Below, in pieces: positions 43,408-53,351 of a stretch of 64,000 bases of DNA. The number at the start of each line of letters is the position of its first letter. Within the stretch, counting starts at the first letter, position 1. The DNA comes from Rhodobacteraceae bacterium Water-Bin34 (GTDB lineage Bacteria > Pseudomonadota > Alphaproteobacteria > Rhodobacterales > Rhodobacteraceae), in NCBI GenBank assembly GCA_900197625.1, contig FZLS01000002.1:1-64000 (forward strand), written 5' to 3'. The notes beneath the pieces were generated by a model, which saw only the letters and a list, made by a program, of their open reading frames with translations, was not told where the DNA came from and ran no database searches. The translations under genes were made by a program, and so were the position numbers.

Positions 43408-44651
43408 CAAATGCGCCACCTTTAAGAGATGATTGTTTTGTTATGCCACGAGGTGTAAAGTGGACACCTGTTGAAGAAGCCTTGGAAAAACTTCACAAAA
43501 GTTTAAAAAATATAACGAAAACTTCAGTTATTCCAGTAAGCAAATGTTGTGGAAGAATTTTAGCTGAAGATGTAGTGGCACAGACTAATCACCCACCATT
43601 TTCTAATTCTGCTGTAGATGGGTATGGATTTGCATTAAGTGCTTTGCCAGATAAGGGCGAAATAGCATTAAAATTAACTACTGGACGCTCGGCTGCAGGA
43701 AATTTCTACTTTGATAAAGTGCCGGCAGGATATGGACTGCGTATATTAACTGGTGCACAGATACCCGATGGTGTGGATACTGTAATTCTTGAAGAAGACG
43801 TAAACAAAATAAAAGATATTATTTATTTTAATTCAGGGTTGAAAAAAGGTGCGAATATTCGCGCAAAAGGTGAAGATATTTTATCTGGTTCAACTATTTT
43901 ACAAAAAAGTAAAAAATTGAGCCCTGCAGATTTAGGTGTATTGGCTTCGAGTGGAGTGAAAACAATAAAGGTTTATGATCAACTCAAAGTTGCAATTATA
44001 TCAACTGGTGATGAATTGGTCGAATTAGGGAATTATAATCGTAAATCACAAATAGTAGATGCAAATAGACCAATGCTAAAAGCACAAATAGAACAATGGG
44101 GTTACACTATTTTAGATTTTGGTATTGTTGGTGATGAAGAAGCGTTAATCGAATCTGTATTAAACGAAGCTTCAAGAACTTCTGATATTATTTTGACTAC
44201 AGGTGGGGCATCAGCAGGAGATGAGGATCACATCTCTAGATTGTTATCACAAAAAGCTAACTTGCAAACTTGGCGAATTGCCTTAAAACCTGGGCGCCCA
44301 TTAGCATTGGCATTATGGAATGATATCCCGGTTCTAGGATTGCCTGGCAATCCAGTTGCAGCAATGGTTTGTACGCATATTTTTGCTTTCCCTGCATTTA
44401 GTTTTTTAGCAGGAGCTGGTTGGTTGGAAGCAAGTGGTATTAATGTACCAGCAGCATTTTCAAAAAATAAAAAAGCAGGTCGTACTGAGTATTTGCGCGC
44501 TAAATTAAATGCGGATGGTCATGCTGAAATATTTAATTCTGAGGGCTCAGGTAGGATTTCTGGTTTGTCGTGGGCTGATGGCTTGGTAGAATTAAAGCAT
44601 AACACTGAATCTATAGAAAAAGGGAATAAAGTAAAATATATTCCCTTTTGA
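43404..44651 (+). CDS. moeA: molybdopterin molybdotransferase MoeA
   Basis: MoeA inserts molybdate into adenylylated molybdopterin. The 415-residue product has the NHPPFSNSAVDGYGFA motif, ISTGDELVELG, the molybdopterin loop TTGGASAGDEDH and LPGNPVAAMV. Length is typical (about 400). It starts in the mobB stop (ATGA). Its last codons and stop lie inside an 11-base-pair hairpin (44618-44649) that separates it from convergent greA. Confidence 0.95.
   Translation: MTNAPPLRDDCFVMPRGVKWTPVEEALEKLHKSLKNITKTSVIPVSKCCGRILAEDVVAQTNHPPFSNSAVDGYGFALSALPDKGEIALKLTTGRSAAGNFYFDKVPAGYGLRILTGAQIPDGVDTVILEEDVNKIKDIIYFNSGLKKGANIRAKGEDILSGSTILQKSKKLSPADLGVLASSGVKTIKVYDQLKVAIISTGDELVELGNYNRKSQIVDANRPMLKAQIEQWGYTILDFGIVGDEEALIESVLNEASRTSDIILTTGGASAGDEDHISRLLSQKANLQTWRIALKPGRPLALALWNDIPVLGLPGNPVAAMVCTHIFAFPAFSFLAGAGWLEASGINVPAAFSKNKKAGRTEYLRAKLNADGHAEIFNSEGSGRISGLSWADGLVELKHNTESIEKGNKVKYIPF
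44618..44649. terminator. bidirectional terminator overlapping the moeA stop
   Basis: AAAAGGGAATA (44618-44628) is perfectly complementary to TATTCCCTTTT (44639-44649). The stem therefore covers the last moeA codons and the first base of its stop codon. It has A- and T-runs on both sides and lies four bases from the end of convergent greA, serving both genes. Confidence 0.8.
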
Positions 44652-44655
44652 TTTA

Positions 44656-45126
44656 TTATATAAATTTTATCGATAAAATTTCGTAACTTTTTACTCCACC
44701 TGGAGTTCTTACTTCGACACTATCGCCCTCTTCTTTGCCAATTAAAGCACGCGCTATAGGGGAATTCATATTAATCTTGTTATTTTCTATATTGGCTTCA
44801 TGTTCTCCAACAATTTGTAATGTTCTCTCAGCATCGGTGTCCTCATCTACTAAGTGTACTGTTGCTCCAAATTTTATATTTCCTGAGAGTTTAGATACAT
44901 CTATAATTTGAGCTAAACTAATAATAGCTTCTAACTCTTTGATTCGGCCTTCTATATGCGATTGAAGCTCACGTGCAGAGTGATATTCAGCATTTTCTGA
45001 AAGATCGCCATGTTCACGTGCTTCAGCAATAGCTTTAATAACTGATGGCCGGTCTATAGATTTCAATTGTTTTAATTCATTGTCAGCTGATTTAAAACCA
45101 GCAGGCGTCATAGGTATTTTGTCCAT
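44656..45126 (-). CDS. greA: transcription elongation factor GreA
   Basis: GreA stimulates transcript cleavage by backtracked RNA polymerase. The 156-residue product has the coiled coil with the acidic tip (ARE-HGDLSENAEYHSA) and the C-terminal FKBP-like domain (ALIGKEEGDSVEVRTPGG). I chose the ATG at 45126 (MDKIPMTP) because the family starts there; an in-frame ATG at 45186 adds 20 unsupported residues. Confidence 0.96.
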   Translation of the reverse strand: MDKIPMTPAGFKSADNELKQLKSIDRPSVIKAIAEAREHGDLSENAEYHSARELQSHIEGRIKELEAIISLAQIIDVSKLSGNIKFGATVHLVDEDTDAERTLQIVGEHEANIENNKINMNSPIARALIGKEEGDSVEVRTPGGVKSYEILSIKFI

Positions 45127-45301
45127 TGTCGAACTCTTTAGATTATTACAAGACTTAACCATAAATTCATGTTTAGGAACACGCAAGTTGTCTTTACAAG
45201 TCGTGTAAGTAAAACTTATGTCGTGTTGTGGTTGTCGATGAGTAATTTTTTAATCTATATAGTTAAAGTAAGTAATCACTTTAGATCTCTTTGGGGGAAA
45301 A

Positions 45302-46954
45302 ATGAGCCATATTGAACGAGAAAGTATGCCATACGATGTAGTTATTGTGGGCGCAGGCCCTGCTGGATTATCTGCAGCTATTAAAATTAAACAATTAGAT
45401 CCTGATTTAGATGTAGTTGTTTTGGAAAAAGGTTCTGAGGTTGGTGCACATATTCTATCTGGTGCAGTTCTTGACCCAAGTGCCTTAACTGCTCTGATAC
45501 CTGATTGGAAAGAAAAAGGTGCTCCAATCAAAGTAAAAGTGAAAAAAGACATATTCTTGAATTTGACTGAGAAAAAAGCATCAAAAATACCAAATATTTT
45601 AATGCCACCCCTTATGAATAATCACGGTAATTACATAGTATCCATGGGGAATGTTTGCCGTTGGATGGCTGAGCAAGCTGAAAATATTGGTGTGGAAATC
45701 TTTCCAGGAATGGCATGTTCTGAGCTGGTTTACGGTGAAAATGGTGAAGTCAAAGGTGTTGTTGCTGGAGAATTTGGTAAGAATGCAGATGGAACAGATG
45801 GCCCAGGGTATGAACCTGGTATGGAGCTGCATGGGAAATATATACTCTTATCAGAGGGTGTTCGCGGTAGTTTATCAAAAGAAGTAATTTCAAAGTATGA
45901 ATTAGATGCAAAAAGTGATGTTCCAAAGTTTGGACTTGGCATGAAAGAAATTTGGGAGGTTAAACCTGAAAATCATAATGAAGGCGAAGTTACACACACA
46001 ATGGGCTGGCCAATGTCTCAAGATAGTGGTGGATCTTTCATGTACCATCTAGAAAATAACCAGGTTTATGTGGGTTTCATTGTCGACCTTAATTATAAAA
46101 ACCCTCACCTTTTCCCTTATATGGAGTTCCAAAGATGGAAGCATCATCCAAAAATATCTAAGGTATTAGAAGGTGGAAAAAGAATTTCATATGGTGCGCG
46201 TGCTGTTACAAAAGGCGGTTTTCAGTCAATACCAGAAACTGCTTTTCCAGGTGGAGCATTACTAGGATGTTCAGCAGGACTTGTAAATCTACCCAGAATT
46301 AAAGGTAACCATAATGCTATGTATTCTGGACAGCATGCAGCTGAAGCAGTTGTTGCAGCTATAAAGGCTGGAAGAATGGGAGATACTTTATCAGATTATG
46401 ATAAAGCATTGAAGTCAGGACCTGTTGGTAAAGATTTAAATATAGTTAGAAATGTTGCTCCTTTACGATCAAAGTATGGTCCAGTTTTAGGTGTGATATT
46501 GGGTGGTTTTGATATGTGGTGCCAAACTATTTTAAAGTTCAGTATTTTTGGGACTGTAAAACATGGTAAAACTGATGCAGAAAGCACAGGAAAGGCTGCG
46601 GATTATCCACAAATAGAATACCCAAAACCTGATGGAAAGTTAAGTTTTGACAGATTAACAAATGTAAGCTTTTCAGGAACCAATCATGCTGAGGGTCAGC
46701 CAGTTCATCTCAAGCTCACTGATTTATCGATACCGGTTGATAAGAATTTGCCAATATATGCTGAGCCAGCTCAAAGGTATTGTCCTGCTGGTGTATATGA
46801 AATTGTTCGTGAAGATAATGGATCAGATCCAAAGTTTCAGATCAATTCACAAAATTGTGTACACTGTAAGACTTGTGATATTAAAGACCCAAGTCAAAAT
46901 ATAACTTGGGTGACTCCTCAAGGTGGAGATGGGCCTAATTACCCTAATATGTAA
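45302..46954 (+). CDS. electron transfer flavoprotein-ubiquinone oxidoreductase
   Basis: ETF-QO passes electrons from ETF, reduced by acyl-CoA and other dehydrogenases, to ubiquinone. The 550-residue product has the FAD motif VGAGPAGLSAA near residues 16-26, a ubiquinone-binding central region, and a C-terminal 4Fe-4S site with CPAGVYE and CVHCKTCDIKDP. Size matches mitochondrial and alphaproteobacterial ETF-QO. ETF subunits are not in the window. It precedes the TPR gene by about 100 bases. Confidence 0.96.
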   Translation: MSHIERESMPYDVVIVGAGPAGLSAAIKIKQLDPDLDVVVLEKGSEVGAHILSGAVLDPSALTALIPDWKEKGAPIKVKVKKDIFLNLTEKKASKIPNILMPPLMNNHGNYIVSMGNVCRWMAEQAENIGVEIFPGMACSELVYGENGEVKGVVAGEFGKNADGTDGPGYEPGMELHGKYILLSEGVRGSLSKEVISKYELDAKSDVPKFGLGMKEIWEVKPENHNEGEVTHTMGWPMSQDSGGSFMYHLENNQVYVGFIVDLNYKNPHLFPYMEFQRWKHHPKISKVLEGGKRISYGARAVTKGGFQSIPETAFPGGALLGCSAGLVNLPRIKGNHNAMYSGQHAAEAVVAAIKAGRMGDTLSDYDKALKSGPVGKDLNIVRNVAPLRSKYGPVLGVILGGFDMWCQTILKFSIFGTVKHGKTDAESTGKAADYPQIEYPKPDGKLSFDRLTNVSFSGTNHAEGQPVHLKLTDLSIPVDKNLPIYAEPAQRYCPAGVYEIVREDNGSDPKFQINSQNCVHCKTCDIKDPSQNITWVTPQGGDGPNYPNM

Positions 46955-47055
46955 TTTTATTAGTAAATGGATAATTATAAAAATCATAATGGTACATTGC
47001 GGTCATCTTATCCATTGGTTAGCATTAAGTAATATTACCTTGGATTAGAGTTATT

Positions 47056-48717
47056 ATGATACTTAAAGCAGTTTTATGTGGCATTGTTTTTGGCTTATTT
47101 TCTTCTATGGCGCATTCAAAGAGTCTCGCTGGATCTTATTTAGCGGGTTCCAATGCTGCAATGCGAGGCGATTACGTTGCCGCATCGAAATACTTTGCAA
47201 ATACACTAATACTTGATCCTGAAAATAATTTCATAAAATACAATGCGATGTTGTCTACATTATCAATGGGAGACGTAAATACTGCGATAAAGTATGCAAA
47301 AGAAATCACTTTAAATAATAATAATCATCTTGCTGATTTGTTAATATTTATTGATTACATAAAAAATGAGAGATTTGTACTAGCGTCTAATTTATTGAAA
47401 AAAAATAAAGAAAACTACACTGAGTTACTTTTTGGGCTTTTAAATGGTTGGACTGATCTAGGTCGTGGAAAAATGAGCTCTGTTTTAAAAACCTTTGACG
47501 AAATGGATGGTAACACTACGTCAAAATTATTAGGGCAGTATCATAAAGCATTAGCTCTTGCAGCTGTTGGTGATTTTGAAAATGCAGATAAAATATTGTC
47601 GGGAAATGTAAATGGTTCGTTGCGATTAACGCGAGGTAGTTTAATTGCGCATGCACAAATAATGGCTGAGCTATCAAAAGAAGAAGAAGCATTAGAGCTT
47701 ATAGATAAAATGGCTCTAAAAGGTCAGGATAATGAATTAGATTTACTTCGCCAAAATATACAAAATGGTAAATCAAGTTATGATTACATAACTTCGGCTC
47801 AACAGGGTATAGCTGAAGTATTATTTACATTAGCTTTTGCCTTGAATGGTTCAGAAAATGATCAAACTAGCTTATTATATGCAAGATTAGCTCAAAGTTT
47901 ACGTCCAAATAATGCCGAAACTATATTGTTAACTTCTGAATTGTTACGAGATCAAAAACAATTTGATTTAGCAATTGAGAATTATGAAACGATTTCAAAA
48001 GATAATAGTTTATATTTAAGTGCTGAGATCGGTCGTGCCGAAACTTTAATTGCTGCAGATAAGCCAGATTTAGCAATTGCTGCGTTAAAAGAATTAGCAG
48101 TTAATTATAAAAAAAGTTCCAGAGTTTTTATGTCATTGGGAGATGCTTACAGAGGGCAAAAAAAATTCATGTTAGCTCGAAGCGCATATGACAAAGCTCA
48201 AAGTTTAATAGGTAAACCCAATTCAAGTCATTGGTTCTTATTTTATACTTTAGGTATTTGTAATGAGCGACTGGGTAATTGGCCTCGCGCCGAAATGAAT
48301 TTTAGAATGGCATTAGATCTTTCACCAAATCAGCCATTAATTTTGAATTATCTCGGATATTCATTGGTTGAAAAAAATAAAAAACTTGAAGAAGCCAGAA
48401 AGATGATTGAAAAAGCTGTCGCGGCTAGACCTAATAGTGGATTTATAATTGATAGTTTAGGTTGGAGTTTATTTACTCTAGGTAAATTTGAAGATGCGAT
48501 ACAACCAATGGAACGTGCTGTTGAGCTCATGCCCGATGACCCTATTGTAAATGATCATCTGGGTGATGTTTATTGGAAAGTTGGACGAAAAAGAGAAGCA
48601 AAGTTTCAGTGGCGCCGAGCAATTTCTTTTGATCCTGAAGAGAAAGAATTAGTAAGGATTAGAAAAAAACTAGAGGTTGGTCTGGATGAAGTTCAAGCTC
48701 AAGAAAAGAAAAAGTAG
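47056..48717 (+). CDS. periplasmic TPR-repeat protein
   Basis: The 553-residue protein starts with a signal peptide (residues 1-20) and consists of about ten or more tetratricopeptide repeats; the clearest are the C-terminal ones near 400-540 with the repeated W/A/G/Y/A/P pattern. TPR proteins are scaffolds for protein complexes. Homologues occupy the slot between ETF-QO and ispE in Rhodobacterales as I recall. Its partner is unknown. It precedes ispE by six bases. Confidence 0.88.
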   Translation: MILKAVLCGIVFGLFSSMAHSKSLAGSYLAGSNAAMRGDYVAASKYFANTLILDPENNFIKYNAMLSTLSMGDVNTAIKYAKEITLNNNNHLADLLIFIDYIKNERFVLASNLLKKNKENYTELLFGLLNGWTDLGRGKMSSVLKTFDEMDGNTTSKLLGQYHKALALAAVGDFENADKILSGNVNGSLRLTRGSLIAHAQIMAELSKEEEALELIDKMALKGQDNELDLLRQNIQNGKSSYDYITSAQQGIAEVLFTLAFALNGSENDQTSLLYARLAQSLRPNNAETILLTSELLRDQKQFDLAIENYETISKDNSLYLSAEIGRAETLIAADKPDLAIAALKELAVNYKKSSRVFMSLGDAYRGQKKFMLARSAYDKAQSLIGKPNSSHWFLFYTLGICNERLGNWPRAEMNFRMALDLSPNQPLILNYLGYSLVEKNKKLEEARKMIEKAVAARPNSGFIIDSLGWSLFTLGKFEDAIQPMERAVELMPDDPIVNDHLGDVYWKVGRKREAKFQWRRAISFDPEEKELVRIRKKLEVGLDEVQAQEKKK

Positions 48718-48723
48718 TATCAA

Positions 48724-49560
48724 GTGCTTAATAAGCAAATAGCAAAAGCTAAAATTAATCTCTGCTTGCATGTGACCGGTCAAGATAAGAATGGTTATCA
48801 TTTGCTTGATAGTATTGTAACGTTTGCTAATTATGGTGATGAATTGATTTTTAGAAAAAATGAAACTTTCGAAATAGTGTCTGATGGTCAATTTAGCGAA
48901 GATCTAAATAATATCCCGATAACAGACAACATAATCTACAAAGCTGCAAAAGAATTAAAATTGTCAGATGATTTTAAAATAGGTTTGAAAAAAAAATTAC
49001 CACTTTCAGCTGGAATTGGAGGTGGATCAGCTGACGCTGCTGCTACATTCCGAGGTCTAATAGAGTATTGCAATACATCTTTACCAATAGATAATGGATT
49101 GACGCTAGGTGCTGATGTACCTGTTTGTCTCAAATCAACAAATCAAAGAATGCAAGGAATTGGTGAAATATTAAGTGATATTGAATTTTTACCAAAATTA
49201 TCAGCAGTACTAGTGAATTCTGGTGATAAAGTTTCAACATCAACCATATTTAAGATTTTAAAATCAAAAGCTAATAAAAAAATTTCTAGCTTACCTAACA
49301 AGAAATTAACATTTTTTGAAACAATTCATTTTTTGAGTAAATTGCGAAATGATCTAGAATCGCCTGCAATTGAGATAGTTCCAAGTATTAGAAAAGTTTT
49401 GGGTTCATTAAATGATTGTGGGTCAAACCTTTCAAGAATGTCAGGCTCTGGAGGAACATGCTTTGGGTTGTTTCAAAGTTTTGAGTTAGCTCAAAAAGCT
49501 GCTGGAGAGATATCTTTACAGAATCCAAATTGGTGGGTTCGGCCGGTAGTTTTGGGTTAG
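48724..49560 (+). CDS. ispE: 4-diphosphocytidyl-2-C-methyl-D-erythritol kinase
   Basis: IspE is the ATP-dependent kinase of the MEP isoprenoid pathway. The 278-residue product has KAKINLCLHVTG at the N-terminus and the GHMP signature PLSAGIGGGSADAAA. Start is GTG with only a weak ribosome site, six bases after the TPR stop. Its 3' end overlaps the convergent polyprenyl synthase gene by four bases, placing precursor and chain-elongation enzymes side by side. Confidence 0.93.
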   Translation: MLNKQIAKAKINLCLHVTGQDKNGYHLLDSIVTFANYGDELIFRKNETFEIVSDGQFSEDLNNIPITDNIIYKAAKELKLSDDFKIGLKKKLPLSAGIGGGSADAAATFRGLIEYCNTSLPIDNGLTLGADVPVCLKSTNQRMQGIGEILSDIEFLPKLSAVLVNSGDKVSTSTIFKILKSKANKKISSLPNKKLTFFETIHFLSKLRNDLESPAIEIVPSIRKVLGSLNDCGSNLSRMSGSGGTCFGLFQSFELAQKAAGEISLQNPNWWVRPVVLG

Positions 49561-50558
49561 GATAATCTACTAACTACGTAGTCAGGTAATTCTAATAATA
49601 CATCTCTTAATGGGCTTTTGGGTAATGTAATAATAGATTCTTTTGCTTTATTAGACCAAAATACAGCATCATTTAATGTGTCATTTAATGCGTTATGTTT
49701 TGACATTAATTCTAATGCATAATCTAAATCATTATTTTTTTGGTCACCAATTTCAATTGTTCTTTTCCAGAAATCTTTTTCAGCAGCATTAGATTTTTTT
49801 AAAACTTTTATTAAAGGAAGACTCATTTTTCTTTCACGGAAATCGTCACCGATACTTTTACCTAAATTAGCTGCGCTGCCATTGTAGTCTAGTAAGTCAT
49901 CAGTTATCTGGAAGCAAATCCCCAAAGCATCTCCATAAGATGCTAATGCGTCAATTATTTTTTCATTCGCATTTGAAATTACACCGCCAACTTTACATGC
50001 CGCCTCAAATAATGCAGCTGTTTTGCCACGTATTACCTTCAAGTAAGTATCTTCAGATGTGCTTAAATTCTGAGCCACAGTTAATTGCAATACTTCACCC
50101 TCTGCAATTGTTGCAGATGCATTTGCCAAGATGTCCAAGACGCGTAAATTGCCAGTTTCTACCATAAGCTGAAATGATCTTGAAAATAAGTAGTCTCCGA
50201 CAAGTACTGAAGATTGATTATCCCATAACAAATTAGCAGTTGGGCGGCCTCGTCGCTGTTTGCTTTCATCAACAACGTCATCGTGTAATAAAGTTGCTGT
50301 ATGTATGAACTCTACTGTGGCGGCTAAATGAATATGATAAGGTGATTTATTTCCACACATTTCTGCTGATGCGAGTGTAAGTAAAGGACGCAAACGTTTG
50401 CCGCCAGCATCAATTAGGTGTCCAGTAACCTCTGGAATCCTTGGTGCAGCATCAGATGCCATACGATTTTTGATTAAGTTATTAACTTCAACCATTTCTG
50501 GGGCTAATAAAGCAGCTAATACATCCTGGGGTTTTTCTTGTGGCAATTGTATTCTCAA
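49557..50558 (-). CDS. long-chain polyprenyl diphosphate synthase
   Basis: The 333-residue trans-prenyltransferase elongates isoprenoid chains for the ubiquinone tail. First Asp-rich motif HDDVVDESKQRRGRP and second ITDDLLDYNG are present. The residues before the first motif are small, as in octaprenyl/decaprenyl synthases (IspB type), not in the short-chain IspA. The tail length (8-10 units) cannot be determined from sequence alone. It works with UbiA, encoded at 6770-7759. Confidence 0.93.
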   Translation of the reverse strand: MRIQLPQEKPQDVLAALLAPEMVEVNNLIKNRMASDAAPRIPEVTGHLIDAGGKRLRPLLTLASAEMCGNKSPYHIHLAATVEFIHTATLLHDDVVDESKQRRGRPTANLLWDNQSSVLVGDYLFSRSFQLMVETGNLRVLDILANASATIAEGEVLQLTVAQNLSTSEDTYLKVIRGKTAALFEAACKVGGVISNANEKIIDALASYGDALGICFQITDDLLDYNGSAANLGKSIGDDFRERKMSLPLIKVLKKSNAAEKDFWKRTIEIGDQKNNDLDYALELMSKHNALNDTLNDAVFWSNKAKESIITLPKSPLRDVLLELPDYVVSRLS

Positions 50559-50604
50559 ATTTGACGTCTCGACTTATTATATGTCTATCGTTTAAATAAT
50601 TCAG

Positions 50605-50820
50605 ATGAAAGAATTATTCAAAACAAATGATCCGACTTTAATAAGTTTTGCAACGGCGTTATTAAAAGGCGAACAGATAACCTGTTTTGCTCTGGACGTC
50701 CATATGAGTATATTAGAGGGCAGTATAGGAATTATGCCTAGACGTATGATGGTGACTGATGAAGATTATTATATGGCATATAAAATTCTTAAAGATAATA
50801 ATTTTGATTTATCGGATTAA
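50605..50820 (+). CDS. DUF2007 family small protein
   Basis: The 71-residue protein matches the DUF2007 family (putative signal-transducing protein): KELFKTNDPTLISFATALLKGEQI, a Cys-Phe-Ala-Leu-Asp strand, the GIMPRRMMVTDEDYYMA segment and a short C-terminal tail. The fold is a ferredoxin-like small domain of unknown function. Its stop codon overlaps the next start by one base (TAATG), so it is coupled to the methyltransferase. It is divergent from the polyprenyl synthase gene. Confidence 0.9.
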   Translation: MKELFKTNDPTLISFATALLKGEQITCFALDVHMSILEGSIGIMPRRMMVTDEDYYMAYKILKDNNFDLSD

Positions 50821-51566
50821 TGATGAATAAGACATTCGACGCATTTTTAAATGGTAAACTAAAAATCACCCAGCCTTCTAATGGTTATCGTGCAGCGACT
50901 GATCCAGTATTTCTTGCTGCTTCTGTACCTGCGAGCAGTGGGCAATCAGTTTTGGACGTTGGATCTGGAGTTGGCGTTGCATCTCTATGTTTGGGTGCAC
51001 GTGTTTCAAATTTGAGATTATATGGCATAGAATTGCAAAGAGAATATTTTTTAATGTCAGAACATAATGCAATTGAAAATAACATTAATTTAAAAGTTGT
51101 TAATGCAAACCTGAATGATTTACCCGCTGACTTTCGTCAAAAGAGTTTTGATCATGTCATGACAAATCCACCATTTTTTGTAACCAAAACTTTATCAAAA
51201 CCAGTAGCTCAAGGAAAATCTATCGCAAATATTGAAAATATTTCTTTAAGTGACTGGATTTTTTTTAGTTTGAAGCGTTTAAAGTCAGGTGGAAGTTTTA
51301 GCATCATACATTTAACAGAACGTCTGCCTGAGATTCTTTCTTCATTGTCCGCTTATTGTGGAAGTATTAGCATTAAGCCCATATCCTCAAGAAAATCTCG
51401 GCCTGCAAAACGTATAATAGTTCAAGGCATAAAAGGCTCAAAAGGGCCAATGAAACTATTAGAGCCTTTTGTTGTACATGATGGTGATATTCATAACATT
51501 GATAAAAGTGATTATTCAAAAAGCGCGAAAAATATTTTACGTTTTGGACATCCTTTGGACTTATGA
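50820..51566 (+). CDS. TrmN6-like tRNA1(Val) adenine-N6 methyltransferase
   Basis: The 248-residue class I methyltransferase has a SAM loop VLDVGSGVGVASLCL and the NPPF motif of base-N6 methyltransferases. The QPSNGYRAATDPVFLAA start is typical of the YfiC/TrmN6 family, which methylates A37 of tRNA1(Val). Two adjacent Met codons offer a start at 50820 or 50823. It is coupled to the DUF2007 gene. Confidence 0.9.
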   Translation: MMNKTFDAFLNGKLKITQPSNGYRAATDPVFLAASVPASSGQSVLDVGSGVGVASLCLGARVSNLRLYGIELQREYFLMSEHNAIENNINLKVVNANLNDLPADFRQKSFDHVMTNPPFFVTKTLSKPVAQGKSIANIENISLSDWIFFSLKRLKSGGSFSIIHLTERLPEILSSLSAYCGSISIKPISSRKSRPAKRIIVQGIKGSKGPMKLLEPFVVHDGDIHNIDKSDYSKSAKNILRFGHPLDL

Positions 51567-51735
51567 AGCTTTGAAATTTAGTATAAAGCTAAGAAACGTT
51601 TTTACCTTTATTATTTATAGGCAAGATTTGACTATAAATTAGAATTTAAAAAAAATTAAATGACAGAAAAAATCTTATGTGCTTTTATTAATATATAAAT
51701 AATTATGCAGTAAATATAAAAACAGGAGATTAATA

Positions 51736-51900
51736 ATGACAAGAAGTTCTTATGTATCAGAACTAAAACAGAAGCATGCAATCCTCTCTGATCAACTTGA
51801 GCGATCGCAAAGAATTCCTTCAATAGATTCTCTAGATTTGAAGGCCATAAAATTAAAGAAATTAAAAATAAAAGAAGAAATAATTAGATTATCTAATTAG
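51736..51900 (+). CDS. DUF465 (YdcH-like) small coiled-coil protein
   Basis: A 54-residue protein below common annotation limits. Sequence MTRSSYVSELKQKHAI, SDQLERSQRIP and LKAIKLKKLKIKEEI matches the DUF465/YdcH family: one long amphipathic helix that dimerises. Function unknown. AGGAGAT sits six bases before the ATG, a good ribosome site. It stands alone, 15 bases before tag. Confidence 0.85.
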   Translation: MTRSSYVSELKQKHAILSDQLERSQRIPSIDSLDLKAIKLKKLKIKEEIIRLSN

Positions 51901-51915
51901 TATAGTACTTTGCAG

Positions 51916-52494
51916 ATGCAGCGATGCAGTTGGTGCGGTGTTGATCCTCTTTATGTGAAATATCATGATGAGGAATGGGGCGTTCCTGATTATTCATCTC
52001 AAGCATTATGGGAAAAGCTCGTATTAGATGGGTTTCAAGCAGGTTTAAGCTGGCTAACAATTCTAAAAAAAAGAGATAATTTCCGTAATGCATTCAAAGG
52101 ATTTAACCCTTATGAAGTTGCGAAATTTACTGATAAAGATATTGATAATCTAATGCTTGATAATGGTATTGTTCGCAATAGAAGTAAAATTATATCCACA
52201 ATAAAAGGTGCACAAATTTGGCAGGATATTGAGTCCTCTATTGGATTTAATAATTATATTTGGAATTTTGTTGATGGAGCTCCAATACAAAATGATTTTA
52301 TTTCAATTTCTGAAGTGCCAAAATTTACAGATTTATCAACGAAAATATCAAAAGATTTAAAGTCTCATGGGTTCAATTTTTGCGGCCCCACAATTGTTTA
52401 TGCTTGGATGGAAGCGTGTGGAATAGTAAATAATCATCTAGTAAGTTGCCCATGCTATGAAAAAATAAAATATTTACCAACAAATATCGAATGA
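51916..52494 (+). CDS. tag: DNA-3-methyladenine glycosylase I
   Basis: Tag removes 3-methyladenine from alkylated DNA. The 192-residue product starts MQRCSWCG and has the zinc ligands (Cys4, a conserved His in KYHDEEWG and the C-terminal SCPC pair), plus DGFQAGLSW and the catalytic-pocket Trp/Glu region. Length is near the E. coli 187. I chose ATG at 51916; a TTG at 51910 adds two residues. There is no clear ribosome site, and the gene closely follows the DUF465 gene. Confidence 0.93.
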   Translation: MQRCSWCGVDPLYVKYHDEEWGVPDYSSQALWEKLVLDGFQAGLSWLTILKKRDNFRNAFKGFNPYEVAKFTDKDIDNLMLDNGIVRNRSKIISTIKGAQIWQDIESSIGFNNYIWNFVDGAPIQNDFISISEVPKFTDLSTKISKDLKSHGFNFCGPTIVYAWMEACGIVNNHLVSCPCYEKIKYLPTNIE

Positions 52495-52563
52495 GTATAA
52501 ATTATTCTGTACTAGTGGCTAATTTTTTTTGTACAAAGTTACAGAAAATTAAGGAATATTGAT

Positions 52564-53280
52564 TTGCGTAAATTTATTATGTCTTTTCTTACAGCTATGC
52601 TTGTAAGTGTTAATCCTGTAATGTCAGAAACTTTAAATGAGGCAGATATTAAAAAACTTGCCCTAGAAGCTATCTTAGAAAACCCACAGATCATAATGGA
52701 AGCTGTTAATCTTTTGCGAGATCGCGATGAAGCAGATAAAGAAGCTTCAAAAAAACAAGCATATCTGGATAATGAAGATCTATTAATATCAGATCCTAAT
52801 GCTCCAACTTATGGCAATCCAGATGCTGATATAACAATTATAGAATTTTTTGATTATAATTGTGGGTATTGTAAAAAAGCAATGGCAGCGGTGCAGGAAG
52901 TTTTAAGAAATGATAAAAACATACGAATTGTTTATAGGGAATTTCCAATTTTATCTGAAGGATCAATATATGCTAGTAGAGCTGCTTTAGCTTCTCGAGC
53001 ACAAAACAAGTATAATGTTTTTCATGAAGAATTAATGAATGCTCAACAATTAAATAAGATATCAGTTATTAAAATTGCAAGACGAATTGGATTAGATATT
53101 GAAAAATTACTTATAGATATGAATGATCCAAATGTTTTTGAGCATATACAAACATCTCGAGATTTAGCCGATGTCCTTCAATTTACTGGTACGCCATCAT
53201 TCGTGATAGGTGATAGATTAATTGGAGGTTATATACCCGAGGATGCTATGTTAGAAATTATTGCATCTATACGAGGATAA
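52564..53280 (+). CDS. DsbA-like periplasmic thiol-disulfide oxidoreductase
   Basis: The 238-residue protein has a signal peptide (cleaved near residue 21, after MSFLTAMLVSVNPVMS), an N-terminal helical extension (about 22-70) and a thioredoxin fold with the CGYC active site in FDYNCGYCKK, followed by the cis-Pro loop GTPSFVIGD. It resembles the DsbA/ScsC/BdbD type with extension. The TTG at 52564 is preceded by AAGGA at eight bases; an ATG at 52579 is the alternative. The redox partner is not in the window. Confidence 0.88.
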   Translation: MRKFIMSFLTAMLVSVNPVMSETLNEADIKKLALEAILENPQIIMEAVNLLRDRDEADKEASKKQAYLDNEDLLISDPNAPTYGNPDADITIIEFFDYNCGYCKKAMAAVQEVLRNDKNIRIVYREFPILSEGSIYASRAALASRAQNKYNVFHEELMNAQQLNKISVIKIARRIGLDIEKLLIDMNDPNVFEHIQTSRDLADVLQFTGTPSFVIGDRLIGGYIPEDAMLEIIASIRG

Positions 53281-53351
53281 ACTTTTAAGATCACTTAAAT
53301 TCCATTATATTAAAAATTGAAAAATACTAAAAATTATGGTCATGTCATGCC

